DNA of 64,000 nt from a candidate division BRC1 bacterium ADurb.Bin183 (GTDB lineage Bacteria; Sumerlaeota; Sumerlaeia; MWCT01). How positions within the stretch are numbered: the stretch's first letter is position 1; each line of letters begins with the position of its first letter. Of this stretch, positions 8,227 through 18,437 are shown piece by piece. The translations under genes were made by a program, and so were the position numbers. Under the pieces are notes generated by a model that did not search any database, was not told where the DNA came from, and saw only the letters and a list, made by a program, of their open reading frames with translations. The stretch lies in NCBI GenBank assembly GCA_002070185.1, contig MWCT01000009.1:86735-150734 (forward strand), in the 5' to 3' direction.

Positions 8227-11200
8227 ATGCTACGTAAAAATCTATTCGCCCTGGTGACTTTACTGATTTTGTCTATCAGCAGCCTTGGTTTGGCAGATGC
8301 AATCATTTCCACGCAAATTGATTCAGGCGATCCCTCAGTGGCGGGGGACACGCTTTTCATTGGCGTGGATGTTTCTTCCAATGTTCCGCCTGTGAATCCG
8401 GGCAACTTTACGCTTCACGTCAAATGGAACAGCACATCCTTGACCTATCTTGGCGTGGATGACGGCGAACTCGGCGCTGTTATGCCGGGTGTTGTCCAAG
8501 CCTCCTTTACAGCTCGGAGCATTGATATCACCGCAGCAGGAAATGCCGGCAATATCAACCCAACGCCTCGGTTGATGACGCTGCGTTTTCAGGTAAACAC
8601 CCCGGCATTTTCATCTCCTTACAGCATAACTGTAGAGGCTATAACCGCCCTGGGTGATCCCCTTGTTCAAACGGATATGAGCACCCCTATCGCAGTCACA
8701 TTCGATAACATTGTCACGACTGCAATCGGCGGACCAATCACAATTGCTGGCAACGTGACAGTATCCACCCAGCTCGTCTCGGGCAATTCATCCATACCGG
8801 GCAACCTGATTGACGTTGACGTGGTGGTCTCCGCCAACAACTCAATTCCGCTCTCCAATCCGGGCAACTTTGCCCTTCGCGTCATTTGGGACAGCACGTC
8901 TTTGACCTTTATTGGCGCAAGCGACGGAGATTTGGGCATGGTTCATCCCGGACCTGTGGAGATGAATTTTCTACAACGCTTCGTGGATATTACCTGCGAC
9001 GGCAATCCCATGAATGTTAACCTGACGCCGCGTTTTGTGACTCTGCATTTTCAGGTGAACAACCCCACTTTTACATCCCCATATAGCATCGCTATCGGCG
9101 CCGATCCCGACGCGCCGAATCCGGTTCTGGCGACAGATCTGTTTACCGATATCCCGGCAGTTTATGATTATTCCGCGACAAGCGTTCTTGGTCTGCCCAT
9201 TCCCGTTGCCGGCAATGTGACAGTATCCACCCAGCTCGTCTCGGGCAATCCCTCCATGCCGGGCAATCTGATTGACGTTGACGTGGTGGTCTCCGCCAAC
9301 AACACAATTCCGCTCACCAATCCGGGCAACTTTGCCCTTCGCGCCGTTTGGGACAGCACGTCTTTGACCTTTATTGGCGCAAGCGACGGAGATTTGGGCG
9401 AGGTTCATCCCGGACCTGTGGAGATGTCTTTTCTAAACCGCTTCGTGGACATAACCTGCGACGGCAATCCCATGAATGTTAATCTGACGCCGCGTTTTGT
9501 GACTCTGCATTTCCAGGTGAACAACCCCACTTTTACATCCCCATATAGCATCGCTATCGGCGCCGATCCCGACGCGCCGAATCCGGTTCTGGCGACAGAT
9601 CTGTTTACCGATATCCCGGCAGTTTATGATTATTCCGCGACAAGCGTTCTTGGTCTGCCCATTCCCGTTGCCGGCAATGTGACAGTATCCACCCAGCTCG
9701 TCTCGGGCAATCCCTCCATGCCGGGCAATCTGATTGACGTTGACGTGGTGGTCTCCGCCAACAACACAATTCCGCTCACCAATCCGGGCAACTTTGCCCT
9801 TCGCGCCGTTTGGGACAGCACGTCTTTGACCTTTATTGGCGCAAGCGACGGAGATTTGGGCGAGGTTCATCCCGGACCTGTGGAGATGTCTTTTCTAAAC
9901 CGCTTCGTGGACATAACCTGCGACGGCAATCCCATGAATGTTAATCTGACGCCGCGTTTTGTGACTCTGCATTTCCAGGTGAACAACTCCACTTTTACAT
10001 CCCCTTATAGCATCGCTATCGGCGCCGATCCTGGCGCGGTAGATCCGGTTTTGGCTACGGATTTGGTTACAGGTATCCCGGCTGTTTATGATTATTCCGC
10101 GACAAGCGTTCTTGGTTTGCCCGTTCCCGTTACCGGCAATGTGACAGTATCCACCAAGCTTGAATCGGGTAATCCCTCCATGCCCGGCGATACCCTCGAA
10201 ATTGGGGTTGTTGTCTCTGCTAACAACACCGTTCCGCTCACCAATCCCGGCGAGTTTGCTATTCGCGTTATATGGAACAGCACATCGTTGACATATGTCG
10301 GCGCAGTAGCCGGCGATTTGGGCGACTTGAACGAAGGAGGTATTGAGGCTTCCTTTACTAACCGCTTCATTGATATATCATCTGATGGTAATCCGCTGAA
10401 TGTGAACCTGCAGCCAAGGTTTATGACTTTGCGTTTCAAGGTGAACACACCGACATTCTCATTCCCGTATAGCATTATCATTGGGGATGATCCCGATTCT
10501 CCGAATCCTGTTTTGGGAACGGATCTGGTGACGAATCTGCCAGCGATATATGATTACACGGAAACATCCCTTCTTGGAACCGCGACGCCTGTCACAGGCG
10601 ATGTTGTTGTCGCAACGCAGATTGACTCCGGCGATCCCGACGTTCCGGGCGCGATTTTGGATATTGGCGTGGTTATCTCCGCTAATAATACTGTTCCGCT
10701 CACTAATCCCGGTCAGTTTGCCATTCGCGTCAAATGGGATAGCGCCTCCGTAACATATATTGGCGCAACTGCGGGAGAACTGGATGTTTTGAATTTTGGC
10801 GTTATTGAAGAGAACGGAACTGAACGCGCATTGGATATCGCATCAGGCGGCAATCCATTGAATGCCAATCCGCTGCCTCGCCTCATGACGCTCCAGTTCC
10901 AAGTGAACTCTCCCTATGCCTGGCCCTATAGCATTATCATCGAGCAGAAACCCGATTTCTCCATTCCTATTTTGGCAACCAATCTGCTTACAGAACTTCC
11001 GGCTATCTTCGATTATACTCTGACAGAAAATCTTGGCACTGCCGTTCCGACACCAACAGCGACTGCAACACCCATCCCGACGGCAACGGCGACCGCAACA
11101 CCTATTCCGACAATAACCGCTACGGCTACCCCGACACCGACTGCGCCGCCGCCAACCCCGACAGCGACTGCAACTCCCATCCCGACGGCAACGGCGACTG

Positions 11201-12882
11201 CAACACCCATCCCGACCGTAACCGCAACGGCTACCCCGACACCGACTCCTACGGCAACTGCTACTGCTACCCCGACACCGACAGCAACTGCAACGCCTAC
11301 ACCAACGCCTACGCCGACAGAGACACCTATTATCTATGCTTGCCCCGCAACCGAGGGATGGAAGAAAGTTTCCGATATGGATGACGGTACGACGTATCCG
11401 GCAATTGAAAACATCTTCTATGTGGCGGAGCATCTGACCGACGGCTGCTCCATCGGCGCCAGCGGCGATCCTGTAAGGAATGTCTATGGCGCATGGGAAA
11501 GCCCCGTCGAGCCAATAATTGCCGAAAGGAATCTGATGGATTACCCGGTTATTCCTTATGAGCCCGGTAGCATGTATCGCATCAAATACACAATTAGAAC
11601 AACTCAGCCCGATAGAAATCGCGTTCCCAATGTCCGCTTGCTGACCGAAACAGTGGCTGATACGGACAAGATGACTGTTGCCGGCGGCAACCGCGTGGGC
11701 AAGGGCATCTTTGCCCCGACGGAAATCGGAGAGGATTACAACGTCTACTTTACGCCTCCGGATCAAACTGCCACATCGCCGACCGTTGCCTTCCTCAGAA
11801 TCAAATTTGAAGTGATTGATTTTGACGAGGTGGAGGACGGCATCAACTTCATGGATAGCGTCATGATTGAGAGACTGCCGATACCGACCAAAGGCGAGGG
11901 CACGCTCATTGCGACTTATGACACGGATGCTGATTTCAGCACCTGGGTCACACAGCTTCTGGGTCATCCCTTCGGCGATGCAACCTTTGGTTCCGATGCA
12001 GAAGGTCTGTTTATCACGACGCCCGGCGCCTTGAGACAAACCGCGCCCGACTACGGTATGTGGAGTCTGCCGCCAGCTGTTTCTCCGCTTTCGTTCGAGG
12101 AAGGCAAACTCTATAGAGCCGTGTTCAGAATCCTTGCGCCCACGCAGGAAGACCACGATTCTATGGGTCGTGTCCGCGTGTTCATCCACAACCTCGCGGG
12201 CAACTGGTCAGCCGAATTGAACCTCGTTCCTGATGTTCTTCGCGACCATATGCCGACCACAGCAGGCAATGAATACGATCTGTTCTTCGAAACCATGCCA
12301 GCGCTTTACACCGGCGCGGATGCCGACTTGAACAAATTCGGACTCATGTTCGATCTTGCTGATGGCACAAACTCGCAGGTTGGCACGGCTTATCTGGATA
12401 AGGTTGATGTTTACACCTACGACCTAACGACACCCACACCTACGCCGACTCCAACTCCGACGCCAACACCTACGGAAACACCCACGCCGACACCAACGGC
12501 AACACCAACGCCAACAGCCACGCCGATAGCAACAGCCACGCCGACGGCGACACCGATTCCGACGGCAACTGCGACAGCAACTCCGACGCCCACAGCCACG
12601 CCGATAGCAACAGCGACGCCAACAGCGACACCGATTCCGACAGCAACGCCGATAGCAACAGCGACGCCGACGGCAACGCCGATTCCGACGGCAACGCCCA
12701 TAGCAACAGCAACGCCGACGGCGACACCGATTCCGACAGCCACGGCAACAGCAACTCCGACGCCAACAGCTACGCCGATAGCCACAGCAACACCAACGGC
12801 GACACCGATTCCGACAGCCACGGCAACAGCAACTCCGACGCCCACGCCAACGCCGACGGCAACACCCACTCCCACACCTTAA
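8227..12882 (+). CDS. giant secreted protein: six cohesin-like repeats, Thr/Pro linkers, two CBM-like domains
   Basis: I start at ATG 8227 because AGGAGG lies seven bases upstream; the earlier ATG at 8212 contains that site. The product is 1551 residues. A signal peptide (1-~25) is followed by six ~154-residue beta-sandwich repeats (nt ~8290-11040; each has SGNPSxPGN, a DVDVVV strand, NPGxFAxRVxWDSTSLT and TLxFQV, a cohesin-like pattern). A Thr/Pro/Ala linker (to ~11333) leads to two CBM-like beta-sandwich domains (~11334-11890 and ~11905-12426, each with an early [16 protein letters not shown] part and a terminal strand). The final ~150 residues are pure Thr-Pro-Ala repeat, ending abruptly with no anchor or dockerin. 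Repeats 3 and 4 are nearly identical in DNA. It could be a scaffold for the dockerin-bearing proteins upstream; cohesin identity is inferred, not proven. Confidence 0.85.
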   Translation: MLRKNLFALVTLLILSISSLGLADAIISTQIDSGDPSVAGDTLFIGVDVSSNVPPVNPGNFTLHVKWNSTSLTYLGVDDGELGAVMPGVVQASFTARSIDITAAGNAGNINPTPRLMTLRFQVNTPAFSSPYSITVEAITALGDPLVQTDMSTPIAVTFDNIVTTAIGGPITIAGNVTVSTQLVSGNSSIPGNLIDVDVVVSANNSIPLSNPGNFALRVIWDSTSLTFIGASDGDLGMVHPGPVEMNFLQRFVDITCDGNPMNVNLTPRFVTLHFQVNNPTFTSPYSIAIGADPDAPNPVLATDLFTDIPAVYDYSATSVLGLPIPVAGNVTVSTQLVSGNPSMPGNLIDVDVVVSANNTIPLTNPGNFALRAVWDSTSLTFIGASDGDLGEVHPGPVEMSFLNRFVDITCDGNPMNVNLTPRFVTLHFQVNNPTFTSPYSIAIGADPDAPNPVLATDLFTDIPAVYDYSATSVLGLPIPVAGNVTVSTQLVSGNPSMPGNLIDVDVVVSANNTIPLTNPGNFALRAVWDSTSLTFIGASDGDLGEVHPGPVEMSFLNRFVDITCDGNPMNVNLTPRFVTLHFQVNNSTFTSPYSIAIGADPGAVDPVLATDLVTGIPAVYDYSATSVLGLPVPVTGNVTVSTKLESGNPSMPGDTLEIGVVVSANNTVPLTNPGEFAIRVIWNSTSLTYVGAVAGDLGDLNEGGIEASFTNRFIDISSDGNPLNVNLQPRFMTLRFKVNTPTFSFPYSIIIGDDPDSPNPVLGTDLVTNLPAIYDYTETSLLGTATPVTGDVVVATQIDSGDPDVPGAILDIGVVISANNTVPLTNPGQFAIRVKWDSASVTYIGATAGELDVLNFGVIEENGTERALDIASGGNPLNANPLPRLMTLQFQVNSPYAWPYSIIIEQKPDFSIPILATNLLTELPAIFDYTLTENLGTAVPTPTATATPIPTATATATPIPTITATATPTPTAPPPTPTATATPIPTATATATPIPTVTATATPTPTPTATATATPTPTATATPTPTPTPTETPIIYACPATEGWKKVSDMDDGTTYPAIENIFYVAEHLTDGCSIGASGDPVRNVYGAWESPVEPIIAERNLMDYPVIPYEPGSMYRIKYTIRTTQPDRNRVPNVRLLTETVADTDKMTVAGGNRVGKGIFAPTEIGEDYNVYFTPPDQTATSPTVAFLRIKFEVIDFDEVEDGINFMDSVMIERLPIPTKGEGTLIATYDTDADFSTWVTQLLGHPFGDATFGSDAEGLFITTPGALRQTAPDYGMWSLPPAVSPLSFEEGKLYRAVFRILAPTQEDHDSMGRVRVFIHNLAGNWSAELNLVPDVLRDHMPTTAGNEYDLFFETMPALYTGADADLNKFGLMFDLADGTNSQVGTAYLDKVDVYTYDLTTPTPTPTPTPTPTPTETPTPTPTATPTPTATPIATATPTATPIPTATATATPTPTATPIATATPTATPIPTATPIATATPTATPIPTATPIATATPTATPIPTATATATPTPTATPIATATPTATPIPTATATATPTPTPTPTATPTPTP
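8290..11040 (+). repeat. six tandem 462-bp coding repeats
   Basis: Unit starts fall at ~8290, 8752, 9214, 9676, 10138 and 10600, an exact 462-bp period (154 codons). From ~9054 to ~9977 consecutive periods are almost base-for-base identical, with the outer units progressively diverged. This is the expected pattern of expansion by unequal crossing-over in the middle of the array. Confidence 0.9.
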
Positions 12883-12906
12883 TGTCGGTTAAACGATTGT
12901 GAATAT

Positions 12907-12936
12907 GGGGAGGCTTTCGAGCCTCCCCTTTTTTTT
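12907..12936 (+). terminator. rho-independent terminator
   Basis: GGGGAGGC pairs with GCCTCCCC around TTTCGA, followed by eight Ts, 24 bp after the stop of the giant protein gene. Confidence 0.95.
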
Positions 12937-12953
12937 GCCCAAGTCTTTCAACT

Positions 12954-12983
12954 TTGAAAGCATCCGCTCTTTTTTATTTTAAT
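12954..12983 (+). promoter_or_regulatory. sigma-70-like promoter of the Gfo/Idh gene
   Basis: TTGAAA (12954-12959), an 18-bp spacer and TTTAAT (12978-12983) lie right after the terminator. The leader to 13120 is ~130 nt and includes a GGGTTC/GAACCC hairpin around 13030-13072. Confidence 0.45.
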
Positions 12984-13120
12984 CGCTAACAAGAGATAAA
13001 CCATGCCTGGCTCAAGACTTGTTTGCCATGGGGTTCCCTTAAGATGATGCTGCGGCAAAAGGCAGGCGAACCCTTATGGTTCGTTCAGCTGAAAAACAAT
13101 TGAAAAAGGAGAGTTAATAT

Positions 13121-14386
13121 ATGCCGCCGATTGATGCAGTGCTGATTGGCGCGGGACAACGCGGGAGGGACGCCTTTGGCGCTTTTGCCAAACGGCATCC
13201 CGATGAGTTGCGCTTTGTTGCCGTTGTGGATAAGGATGAGAGCAAACGCAAAAAATTTGCGCAAGATCATGGGATTTCAAACGAAAATTGCTTTTCCGAT
13301 AGCGCGGAGTTTTTTCAGCATCCGCCGCTTGCGCCTATCTGCTTCAATGCCACGATGGACAGGGAGCATCTGCCGACTGCCTTGCCCGCCCTTGAAAAAG
13401 GGTATCATCTTTTTCTTGAAAAGCCGATGGCAGATACGCCCGATGGGTGCGTCAAAATCAGGGAGGAGGCAAATCGTCGAAACCTGATGGTGCAAATTTG
13501 CCATCCCCTGCGATTCAATCGTTTCTACAAAAAGATTAAAGAATTGATTGATAATGGGGCGGTGGGAAGAGTTATCGGGTTGATTATGTGCGAGAACGTT
13601 GCCTACTGGCACTATGCCCATAGCTATGTGCGCGGCAACTGGGGGCGGATTGAAACGGCGGCGCCGTTCATTGTTTCCAAGTGCTGCCATGATATGGACA
13701 TCGCCGCGTGGCTGGCGGATGGAACGGTGGAGCATGTAGCTTCCACAGGCGGTCTGAGTTTTTTCATCCCGGAAAACGCCCCGGCTGGAGCGCCCGACCG
13801 TTGCGTGAATGGCTGCCCCGCGGAAATGACCTGCCCCTACTTCGCCCCTGCGCTGTATCTGACTGATTATATTGAATGGCCTGTCACACCGCTTTCGCTC
13901 GATTTGAGCCTTGAATCCCGCCGCCGGGCTATTGAGACCGGTCCATATGGACGATGCGTTTTCAAATGCGGGAATAATATCGCGGATCATCAGGTGGTCA
14001 TCGCCGGATTCAAAAACGGCGTAGCGCTGAACTTCTCCGTTTTTGCGCATACATTTCATCCCTATCGTAGCATCCGCGTCCTCGGCACGGAAGGAGAGAT
14101 TGCGGGTCATCCGGAAAAAGCGGATATCAAGATATTTCGCTTTGGACAGGGAGCGGGAGGTTGGTTCGGCGATTCGCCTCAGCCGGAGACCATCGCCGTT
14201 GAGGCGGAGGAGGGCGCGCATGGCGGCGGCGACACCGGCGTCATTCGCAATCTGTTGGATTGTTACCGCCGCGGGGATTATCAGGCGATGAAACGCTCCC
14301 TCGACGTTGCCGTTGAGGGGCATCTGCTTGCCTTTGCCGCTGAATCCGCGCGCCTTGAAAAGCGGACAATTATTATGAATGCGTAA
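13121..14386 (+). CDS. Gfo/Idh/MocA family oxidoreductase
   Basis: The 421-residue product follows AAGGAG. An N-terminal Rossmann fold has LIGAGQRG (residues ~8-15), and the family's EKP motif lies at 100-102, where Lys101 is the usual catalytic residue. The C-terminal substrate domain contains a Cys cluster (CVNGCPAEMTC, residues ~227-237) typical of a subgroup that may bind a metal or a disulfide. These enzymes oxidise or reduce sugars and inositols with NAD(P); the substrate here cannot be named. It is a single-gene transcription unit with its own promoter and a clean terminator. Confidence 0.9.
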   Translation: MPPIDAVLIGAGQRGRDAFGAFAKRHPDELRFVAVVDKDESKRKKFAQDHGISNENCFSDSAEFFQHPPLAPICFNATMDREHLPTALPALEKGYHLFLEKPMADTPDGCVKIREEANRRNLMVQICHPLRFNRFYKKIKELIDNGAVGRVIGLIMCENVAYWHYAHSYVRGNWGRIETAAPFIVSKCCHDMDIAAWLADGTVEHVASTGGLSFFIPENAPAGAPDRCVNGCPAEMTCPYFAPALYLTDYIEWPVTPLSLDLSLESRRRAIETGPYGRCVFKCGNNIADHQVVIAGFKNGVALNFSVFAHTFHPYRSIRVLGTEGEIAGHPEKADIKIFRFGQGAGGWFGDSPQPETIAVEAEEGAHGGGDTGVIRNLLDCYRRGDYQAMKRSLDVAVEGHLLAFAAESARLEKRTIIMNA

Positions 14387-14390
14387 ATAA

Positions 14391-14436
14391 AACTCCCGCG
14401 AAAGGCGAAAAGCGATTTTGCGGGAGTTGTTTTTTT
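14391..14436 (+). terminator. rho-independent terminator
   Basis: AACTCCCGC pairs with GCGGGAGTT (14420-14428) and a T-run follows. It ends the Gfo/Idh unit next to the convergent tRNA gene. Confidence 0.9.
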
Positions 14437-14439
14437 ATA

Positions 14440-14526
14440 TGGTGCCGAAGCCGGGATTTGAACCCGGACAGGGTTGCCCCCACTGGACCCTGAACCCAGC
14501 GCGTCTGCCAATTCCGCCACTTCGGC
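14440..14526 (-). tRNA. tRNA-Leu (anticodon CAG), CCA encoded
   Basis: Read on the minus strand, the 87-nt gene has acceptor arms GCCGAAG/CTTCGGC, discriminator A and an encoded CCA end. The anticodon stem CTGGG/TCCAG encloses loop TTCAGGG, so the anticodon is CAG. A long variable arm (GGGGGCAACCC region) fits a class II tRNA, and the T arm carries GGTTCAAATCC. Confidence 0.95.
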
Positions 14527-14697
14527 AAATTTTCAAAAGGGGTTAGCGTCTTTTTCACGAACACAATCAGTTGGTTTTTATATCGCCCGCGGTTTTTGCC
14601 GCGCAAGCATTTTTTCATTTTTTTTCATTGCCCGCCGCCGTCTTATTTTTGAGATTATAAATCTGATGCGGTTGATTTGGATTTTAAGGAGCGCGTA

Positions 14698-15276
14698 ATG
14701 ATTCGTTCTTTTATCGCCCTTGAACTCTCAGACGGCTTGAGGCGGGAGCTGGCAAAGTTGATTGAGGATTTGAAAAAGGGGATGCAGTTCACGTCCGCCC
14801 GCCCTTCGTGGGTGAACCCGAATGGGATTCATCTGACTTTAAAGTTTTTGGGTAATATCGAGGAAAGGCTGGTTGGCGATATTGCTCGCTCGCTTGAGGA
14901 AATCGCCGCTGATACGCCGCCTTTCCTGCTCAAGGTGCGCAATTTGGGCGTGTTCCCCAATGCGCGTCAGCCGCGCGTGCTATGGGTGGGCGTGACAGAC
15001 GGGGACAAAGAAGCGTGCGCTCTTCAACACAAGATTGAGGACGCTATGGCTTTGCTTGGTTTTGAACCGGAGGGGCGCGAGTTTCACCCTCATTTGACAC
15101 TGGCGCGCATTAAGTCGCTTAAAGGCACTGCTGCCATGATGAAAATTGTTGAGATTCACAAATCGCGTTATGTGGGCGAGTGCATGGTCAACCGGCTTAT
15201 TCTCTTCAAAAGCGAGTTGCATCCGGACGGCGCGCGTTATACCCGTCTTGCCGAGGCGGAATTTTCAGGGGTTTAA
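14698..15276 (+). CDS. thpR: RNA 2',3'-cyclic phosphodiesterase (2'-5' RNA ligase family)
   Basis: I take ATG 14698 (AAGGAG seven bases upstream) rather than the in-frame TTG at 14677, giving 192 residues that open MIRSFIALEL as in the family. The two catalytic HxTx motifs are present: HLTL at ~44-47 and HLTL at ~133-136. The family opens 2',3'-cyclic phosphates on RNA ends. It is followed 34 bp later by the Kdo transferase gene and is probably part of the same transcript. Confidence 0.9.
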   Translation: MIRSFIALELSDGLRRELAKLIEDLKKGMQFTSARPSWVNPNGIHLTLKFLGNIEERLVGDIARSLEEIAADTPPFLLKVRNLGVFPNARQPRVLWVGVTDGDKEACALQHKIEDAMALLGFEPEGREFHPHLTLARIKSLKGTAAMMKIVEIHKSRYVGECMVNRLILFKSELHPDGARYTRLAEAEFSGV

Positions 15277-15310
15277 AATTTATTAGCTTTATAAAGGTTG
15301 AAATAATATA

Positions 15311-16594
15311 ATGATTCATTCTGCGGATTTATTATATCTCATGGCGGCGCCGGTGTTTCTGCCGCCGTATCTTTATAAAATCCTGTTTAAGAAAAAATAC
15401 CGGAAAAGCACCCGCGGGATGCTGGGGCTTGACCTTGATGCCGCGGTATGGGATTTGAACGCGCCCGGCAGAAGGCTCTGGCTTCACGCCGTCTCTGTGG
15501 GGGAGGCGGTTGCGGGAAAGGCGGTTCTCTCCGAGTGGGTTGCCGCGGAGCCGGATGCCCGCATTGTGGCTTCCACAGTCACAGAAACAGGTCAGCAAAA
15601 AGCAAGGGAAATTCTGAGCGAGGCAAAGGCGTTCACTTTTTATCCGCTGGATTTTACGCCGATTGTTCAGCGATTCTTAAAAAAATTCGATCCGAAGATT
15701 TACATCTTTATGGAAACGGAAATCTGGCCAAATTTTCTGCGGGAGGCGGCGCGGCGGGGCGTGCGCATTTTTCTTGCCAATGGTAAACTTTCCGACCGTT
15801 CATTCGAGCGATGGATGAAATATCGCACTCTTTTCCGCGGGACGTTTGACGCCATCACAGCGGCGTGCGTTCAAACGGAGCGCGATCGAGAAAAATTCTC
15901 CGCGCTGCTCGGTCGGTCAGAATGCGTTTTTGTGACGGGCAATTGCAAGTTCGATTCCTCCGGCGCGCCCATAACGTTCGAACAGCGCAATGAGCTTCTG
16001 GCGCGTCTAAAGATGTCCTCGGAAAATCCGATTATTGTCGTTGGAAGCACCCATGCGGGCGAGGAGGAAATCATTCTGAACGCTTGGGAGAAAGTTCGCG
16101 CGGAGATCCCGAACCTTCGCCTGATTCTTGCCCCGCGCCATCCGGAGCGTTTTGAAGCGGTTGCGCGGCTGCTTGCTGAGCGGAGTATCCGCTTTGCGCG
16201 ATTCACCAATCCCGCCGTAGAAAATCCGGAGGCTATTCTCGTGGATGCTATTGGAGTTCTGGCAAAACTTTACGGCTTAGGCGCGGCTGCTATTCTGGGA
16301 GGGAGTTTTGTGCCGGTCGGCGGACATAATCTTCTTGAAGCCGCCGTTCACAGCATTCCGGTGATTTATGGTCCGCATATGCACAAACAGCCGGAAATCC
16401 TGAAAATCTTTCAGGAGGGCGAGGGAGGCATTCAACTAACAGAAAAAGAGCTTGCGTCAAAAATGGAGTATTTGATTTCACATGAAGAGGAGCGACGCCG
16501 TCTGGGCAATGCCGCCGCTCAAACCGCCCTTCAGAATCGGGGCAGCGCACGGCGCACGGTGGAATTTATCCGTCGGTTCACGGAACGTTCATGA
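15311..16594 (+). CDS. waaA: 3-deoxy-D-manno-octulosonic acid (Kdo) transferase
   Basis: The 427-residue product is a GT30 glycosyltransferase that adds Kdo from CMP-Kdo to lipid A precursors at the inner membrane. An N-terminal hydrophobic anchor (residues ~5-25) is followed by HAVSVGE with the catalytic Glu at 65. The C-terminal nucleotide-sugar domain has GGSFVPVGGHNLLEAA near residue 337. It overlaps the next gene by four bases (ATGA). With the heptose gene at 18899-19951 it shows that the cell makes an LPS inner core. Confidence 0.93.
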   Translation: MIHSADLLYLMAAPVFLPPYLYKILFKKKYRKSTRGMLGLDLDAAVWDLNAPGRRLWLHAVSVGEAVAGKAVLSEWVAAEPDARIVASTVTETGQQKAREILSEAKAFTFYPLDFTPIVQRFLKKFDPKIYIFMETEIWPNFLREAARRGVRIFLANGKLSDRSFERWMKYRTLFRGTFDAITAACVQTERDREKFSALLGRSECVFVTGNCKFDSSGAPITFEQRNELLARLKMSSENPIIVVGSTHAGEEEIILNAWEKVRAEIPNLRLILAPRHPERFEAVARLLAERSIRFARFTNPAVENPEAILVDAIGVLAKLYGLGAAAILGGSFVPVGGHNLLEAAVHSIPVIYGPHMHKQPEILKIFQEGEGGIQLTEKELASKMEYLISHEEERRRLGNAAAQTALQNRGSARRTVEFIRRFTERS

Positions 16595-18018
16595 AACTTT
16601 CAGCCGTTTATTCCAATCGCGTTTTTTCTCCGCATATCCGTTATGTTTTTGATTGGCTTGCGGAAAATCTCGGTATGGATGGGGCGGTCTATTTTTCTTA
16701 TGATGAATTGCGGACAGCCGACTTGCGGGACTCTCTGCTTGTCGTTTATGGAACGCTGGAGCCGGTGGTTGCGATGCCGCACATTCACATTTTGGAATCG
16801 GATTTTTTTTCCGCGCAATATTTGAATCCGCAGAGCCTGCCTCAAACGCCGCTTGCCCGATGGAAGGATTTGCCGGTTCTTTTCGGCAGTTTGCCTCCAT
16901 CGGGAAATTGGATAGAAGAGCGCGAGGGGAAAATCATATCGCATGCGGACATCATCGCGGGGATTTTTTTCCTGCTGACTCGTTATGAGGAGATTGTCAT
17001 CAAAGAGCGGGATCAGCGTATGCGATTTCCTGCGGAGCGTTCGCTTCTCAAAAAGGAGGGGTTGCTCGAGCGCGCTATTGCCGATGAATACGCCGACCTG
17101 TTCGCCGAATGGACGGGGCGGGTGAGACCTGATTTTCGGCGAAAAAATCATTGGGGCGCGCATCCTTTTGCCCTTTATGTGACGCATGATGTGGATGCCG
17201 TCCGCAAATATTCTTGGAAAAATCTGTTGACGTCAGACGATAAAATTCGCGCTCTTTCAAGCCTTTGGGGTTTTATGCCAGACCCATACTGGACATTTGA
17301 AAAACTGGCGGAAACGGACGAAAAGTTCGGCATTCGCGCGGATTATTTTTTTCTGGCGGGAGGTAGCCATCCCCTCGATCGCCCCTATTCCATTCAAAAC
17401 CGCCGCATACAAAAATTGATACATTATTTGAAAAAACGAAATTTCGGGATAGGAATTCATTTCAGCCTTTCGGCGCATCTGCGGCTTTTTGCGGAGGGCG
17501 CCTCCTCGGCGGAACGAGCAGAATCTTTTTCTCGGGAACTCGATTGTTTCAACGCCGCCGCAGGATGCCCGCCCGTCGGCAGCCGGCAACATTATCTGGG
17601 AATTCGCATTCCCGAAACATGGCGGCAACTGGACGCGCTTGGGATTCCGTTTGATACGACTCTGGGTTTTTCGGAAAGTCCGGGATTCCGCTGCGGAACA
17701 TGCCGACCGTTCCGTTGTTTTGATGCAGAAACTGGACGGACGCTGCGTCTGGTGGAAATTCCGATGATTGCAATGGACGCCTCGTTCATTTATTATTTGA
17801 GGCTTTCGCCGGCGGAGGCTCTGGAACATCTGTGTTCGTTGATGGCTCGCGTGGAAAGGCACGGAGGCGTCTTTTGCCTGCTCTGGCATACGCATGTGTT
17901 CGGCGGGGATTATGCGGGCTGGGGCGGCGTGTATCGCCAATTTCTGGAAACCGCCGCCTGCAAAAATCCCTTTTTGGGGCATCCCATGAGAATATGGACG
18001 GAAAATGGCAAGATTTAG
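16591..18018 (+). CDS. polysaccharide deacetylase (NodB-like) family protein with DUF7033-like N-terminus
   Basis: The 475-residue product is translationally coupled to waaA (4-bp overlap). The N-terminal ~150 residues resemble the DUF7033 region of long deacetylases. A NodB-type domain follows with VTHDVDAV (residues ~196-203, metal-binding Asp), GIGIHFSLSAH (~285) and a late LLWHTHVFGG. This layout is typical of Bacteroidota-type deacetylases acting on cell-envelope or exported polysaccharide. No signal peptide is visible, so it probably acts on a cytoplasmic or membrane-linked glycan. Coupling to waaA suggests envelope glycan modification. Confidence 0.85.
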   Translation: MKLSAVYSNRVFSPHIRYVFDWLAENLGMDGAVYFSYDELRTADLRDSLLVVYGTLEPVVAMPHIHILESDFFSAQYLNPQSLPQTPLARWKDLPVLFGSLPPSGNWIEEREGKIISHADIIAGIFFLLTRYEEIVIKERDQRMRFPAERSLLKKEGLLERAIADEYADLFAEWTGRVRPDFRRKNHWGAHPFALYVTHDVDAVRKYSWKNLLTSDDKIRALSSLWGFMPDPYWTFEKLAETDEKFGIRADYFFLAGGSHPLDRPYSIQNRRIQKLIHYLKKRNFGIGIHFSLSAHLRLFAEGASSAERAESFSRELDCFNAAAGCPPVGSRQHYLGIRIPETWRQLDALGIPFDTTLGFSESPGFRCGTCRPFRCFDAETGRTLRLVEIPMIAMDASFIYYLRLSPAEALEHLCSLMARVERHGGVFCLLWHTHVFGGDYAGWGGVYRQFLETAACKNPFLGHPMRIWTENGKI

Positions 18019-18284
18019 GTCTGCTCCTCCTCTTTCGATTTGCTATCTTCCATCAGCAGGGCGGCAATAATTTTTTCCGCCTGTTCGAGTTGCGACTCAA
18101 AAACAAAGACATCCGAAAAACCTTTTGCCGGCACAAAGATGCCGTCATAAGCGGCATCAACAAAAGGGACTTCCATGCAGTCAATTCCGGCGCCTTTGAG
18201 CGCCTCCTTGATGAGAGTTAGCTCTACAATATCTTGAGCCGTGCGGAGTTTCACCGTTTTTTCATTTATGCGTTCAGCGTCCAT
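18015..18284 (-). CDS. DUF2007-like small protein
   Basis: The 89-residue cytoplasmic protein is convergent with the deacetylase gene (4-bp overlap of ends). The core (VKLRTAQDIVELTLIKEALK, GIDCMEVP, DVFVFESQLEQAEKII) follows the ferredoxin-like DUF2007 putative signal-transducing family. The tail is Lys/Glu-rich. The specific role is unknown. Confidence 0.75.
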   Translation of the reverse strand: MDAERINEKTVKLRTAQDIVELTLIKEALKGAGIDCMEVPFVDAAYDGIFVPAKGFSDVFVFESQLEQAEKIIAALLMEDSKSKEEEQT

Positions 18285-18362
18285 AGCGCAACCCTTTCAT
18301 TTTCTTTCTTATGAGTTGATTAGAACACGCGGCGTATTTTTGTGTAAAGAAAATTTTGTTTG

Positions 18363-18391
18363 TTGACTCTGAGAATATCCTTTTTTATGTT
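18363..18391 (+). promoter_or_regulatory. sigma-70-like promoter of the EIIA gene
   Basis: TTGACT (18363-18368), a 17-bp spacer and TATGTT (18386-18391). It lies inside the upstream extension of the frame, which argues for the later start chosen for the gene. Confidence 0.6.
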
Positions 18392-18437
18392 ACTTACTCG
18401 TTTCTTGTCTATGCAATTGAGGAACAGGGAAAATTTT

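Noticed and set aside
10843..12189. 448-codon antisense frame with Arg/Cys/Gly runs
   Set aside because: The runs are the reverse reading of the Thr-Pro-Ala linker; the plus-strand gene has signal peptide, repeats and terminator.
13030..13072. Riboswitch in the Gfo/Idh leader
   Set aside because: Only one GGGTTC/GAACCC stem and a GCGGCAAA word; not enough to call a class.
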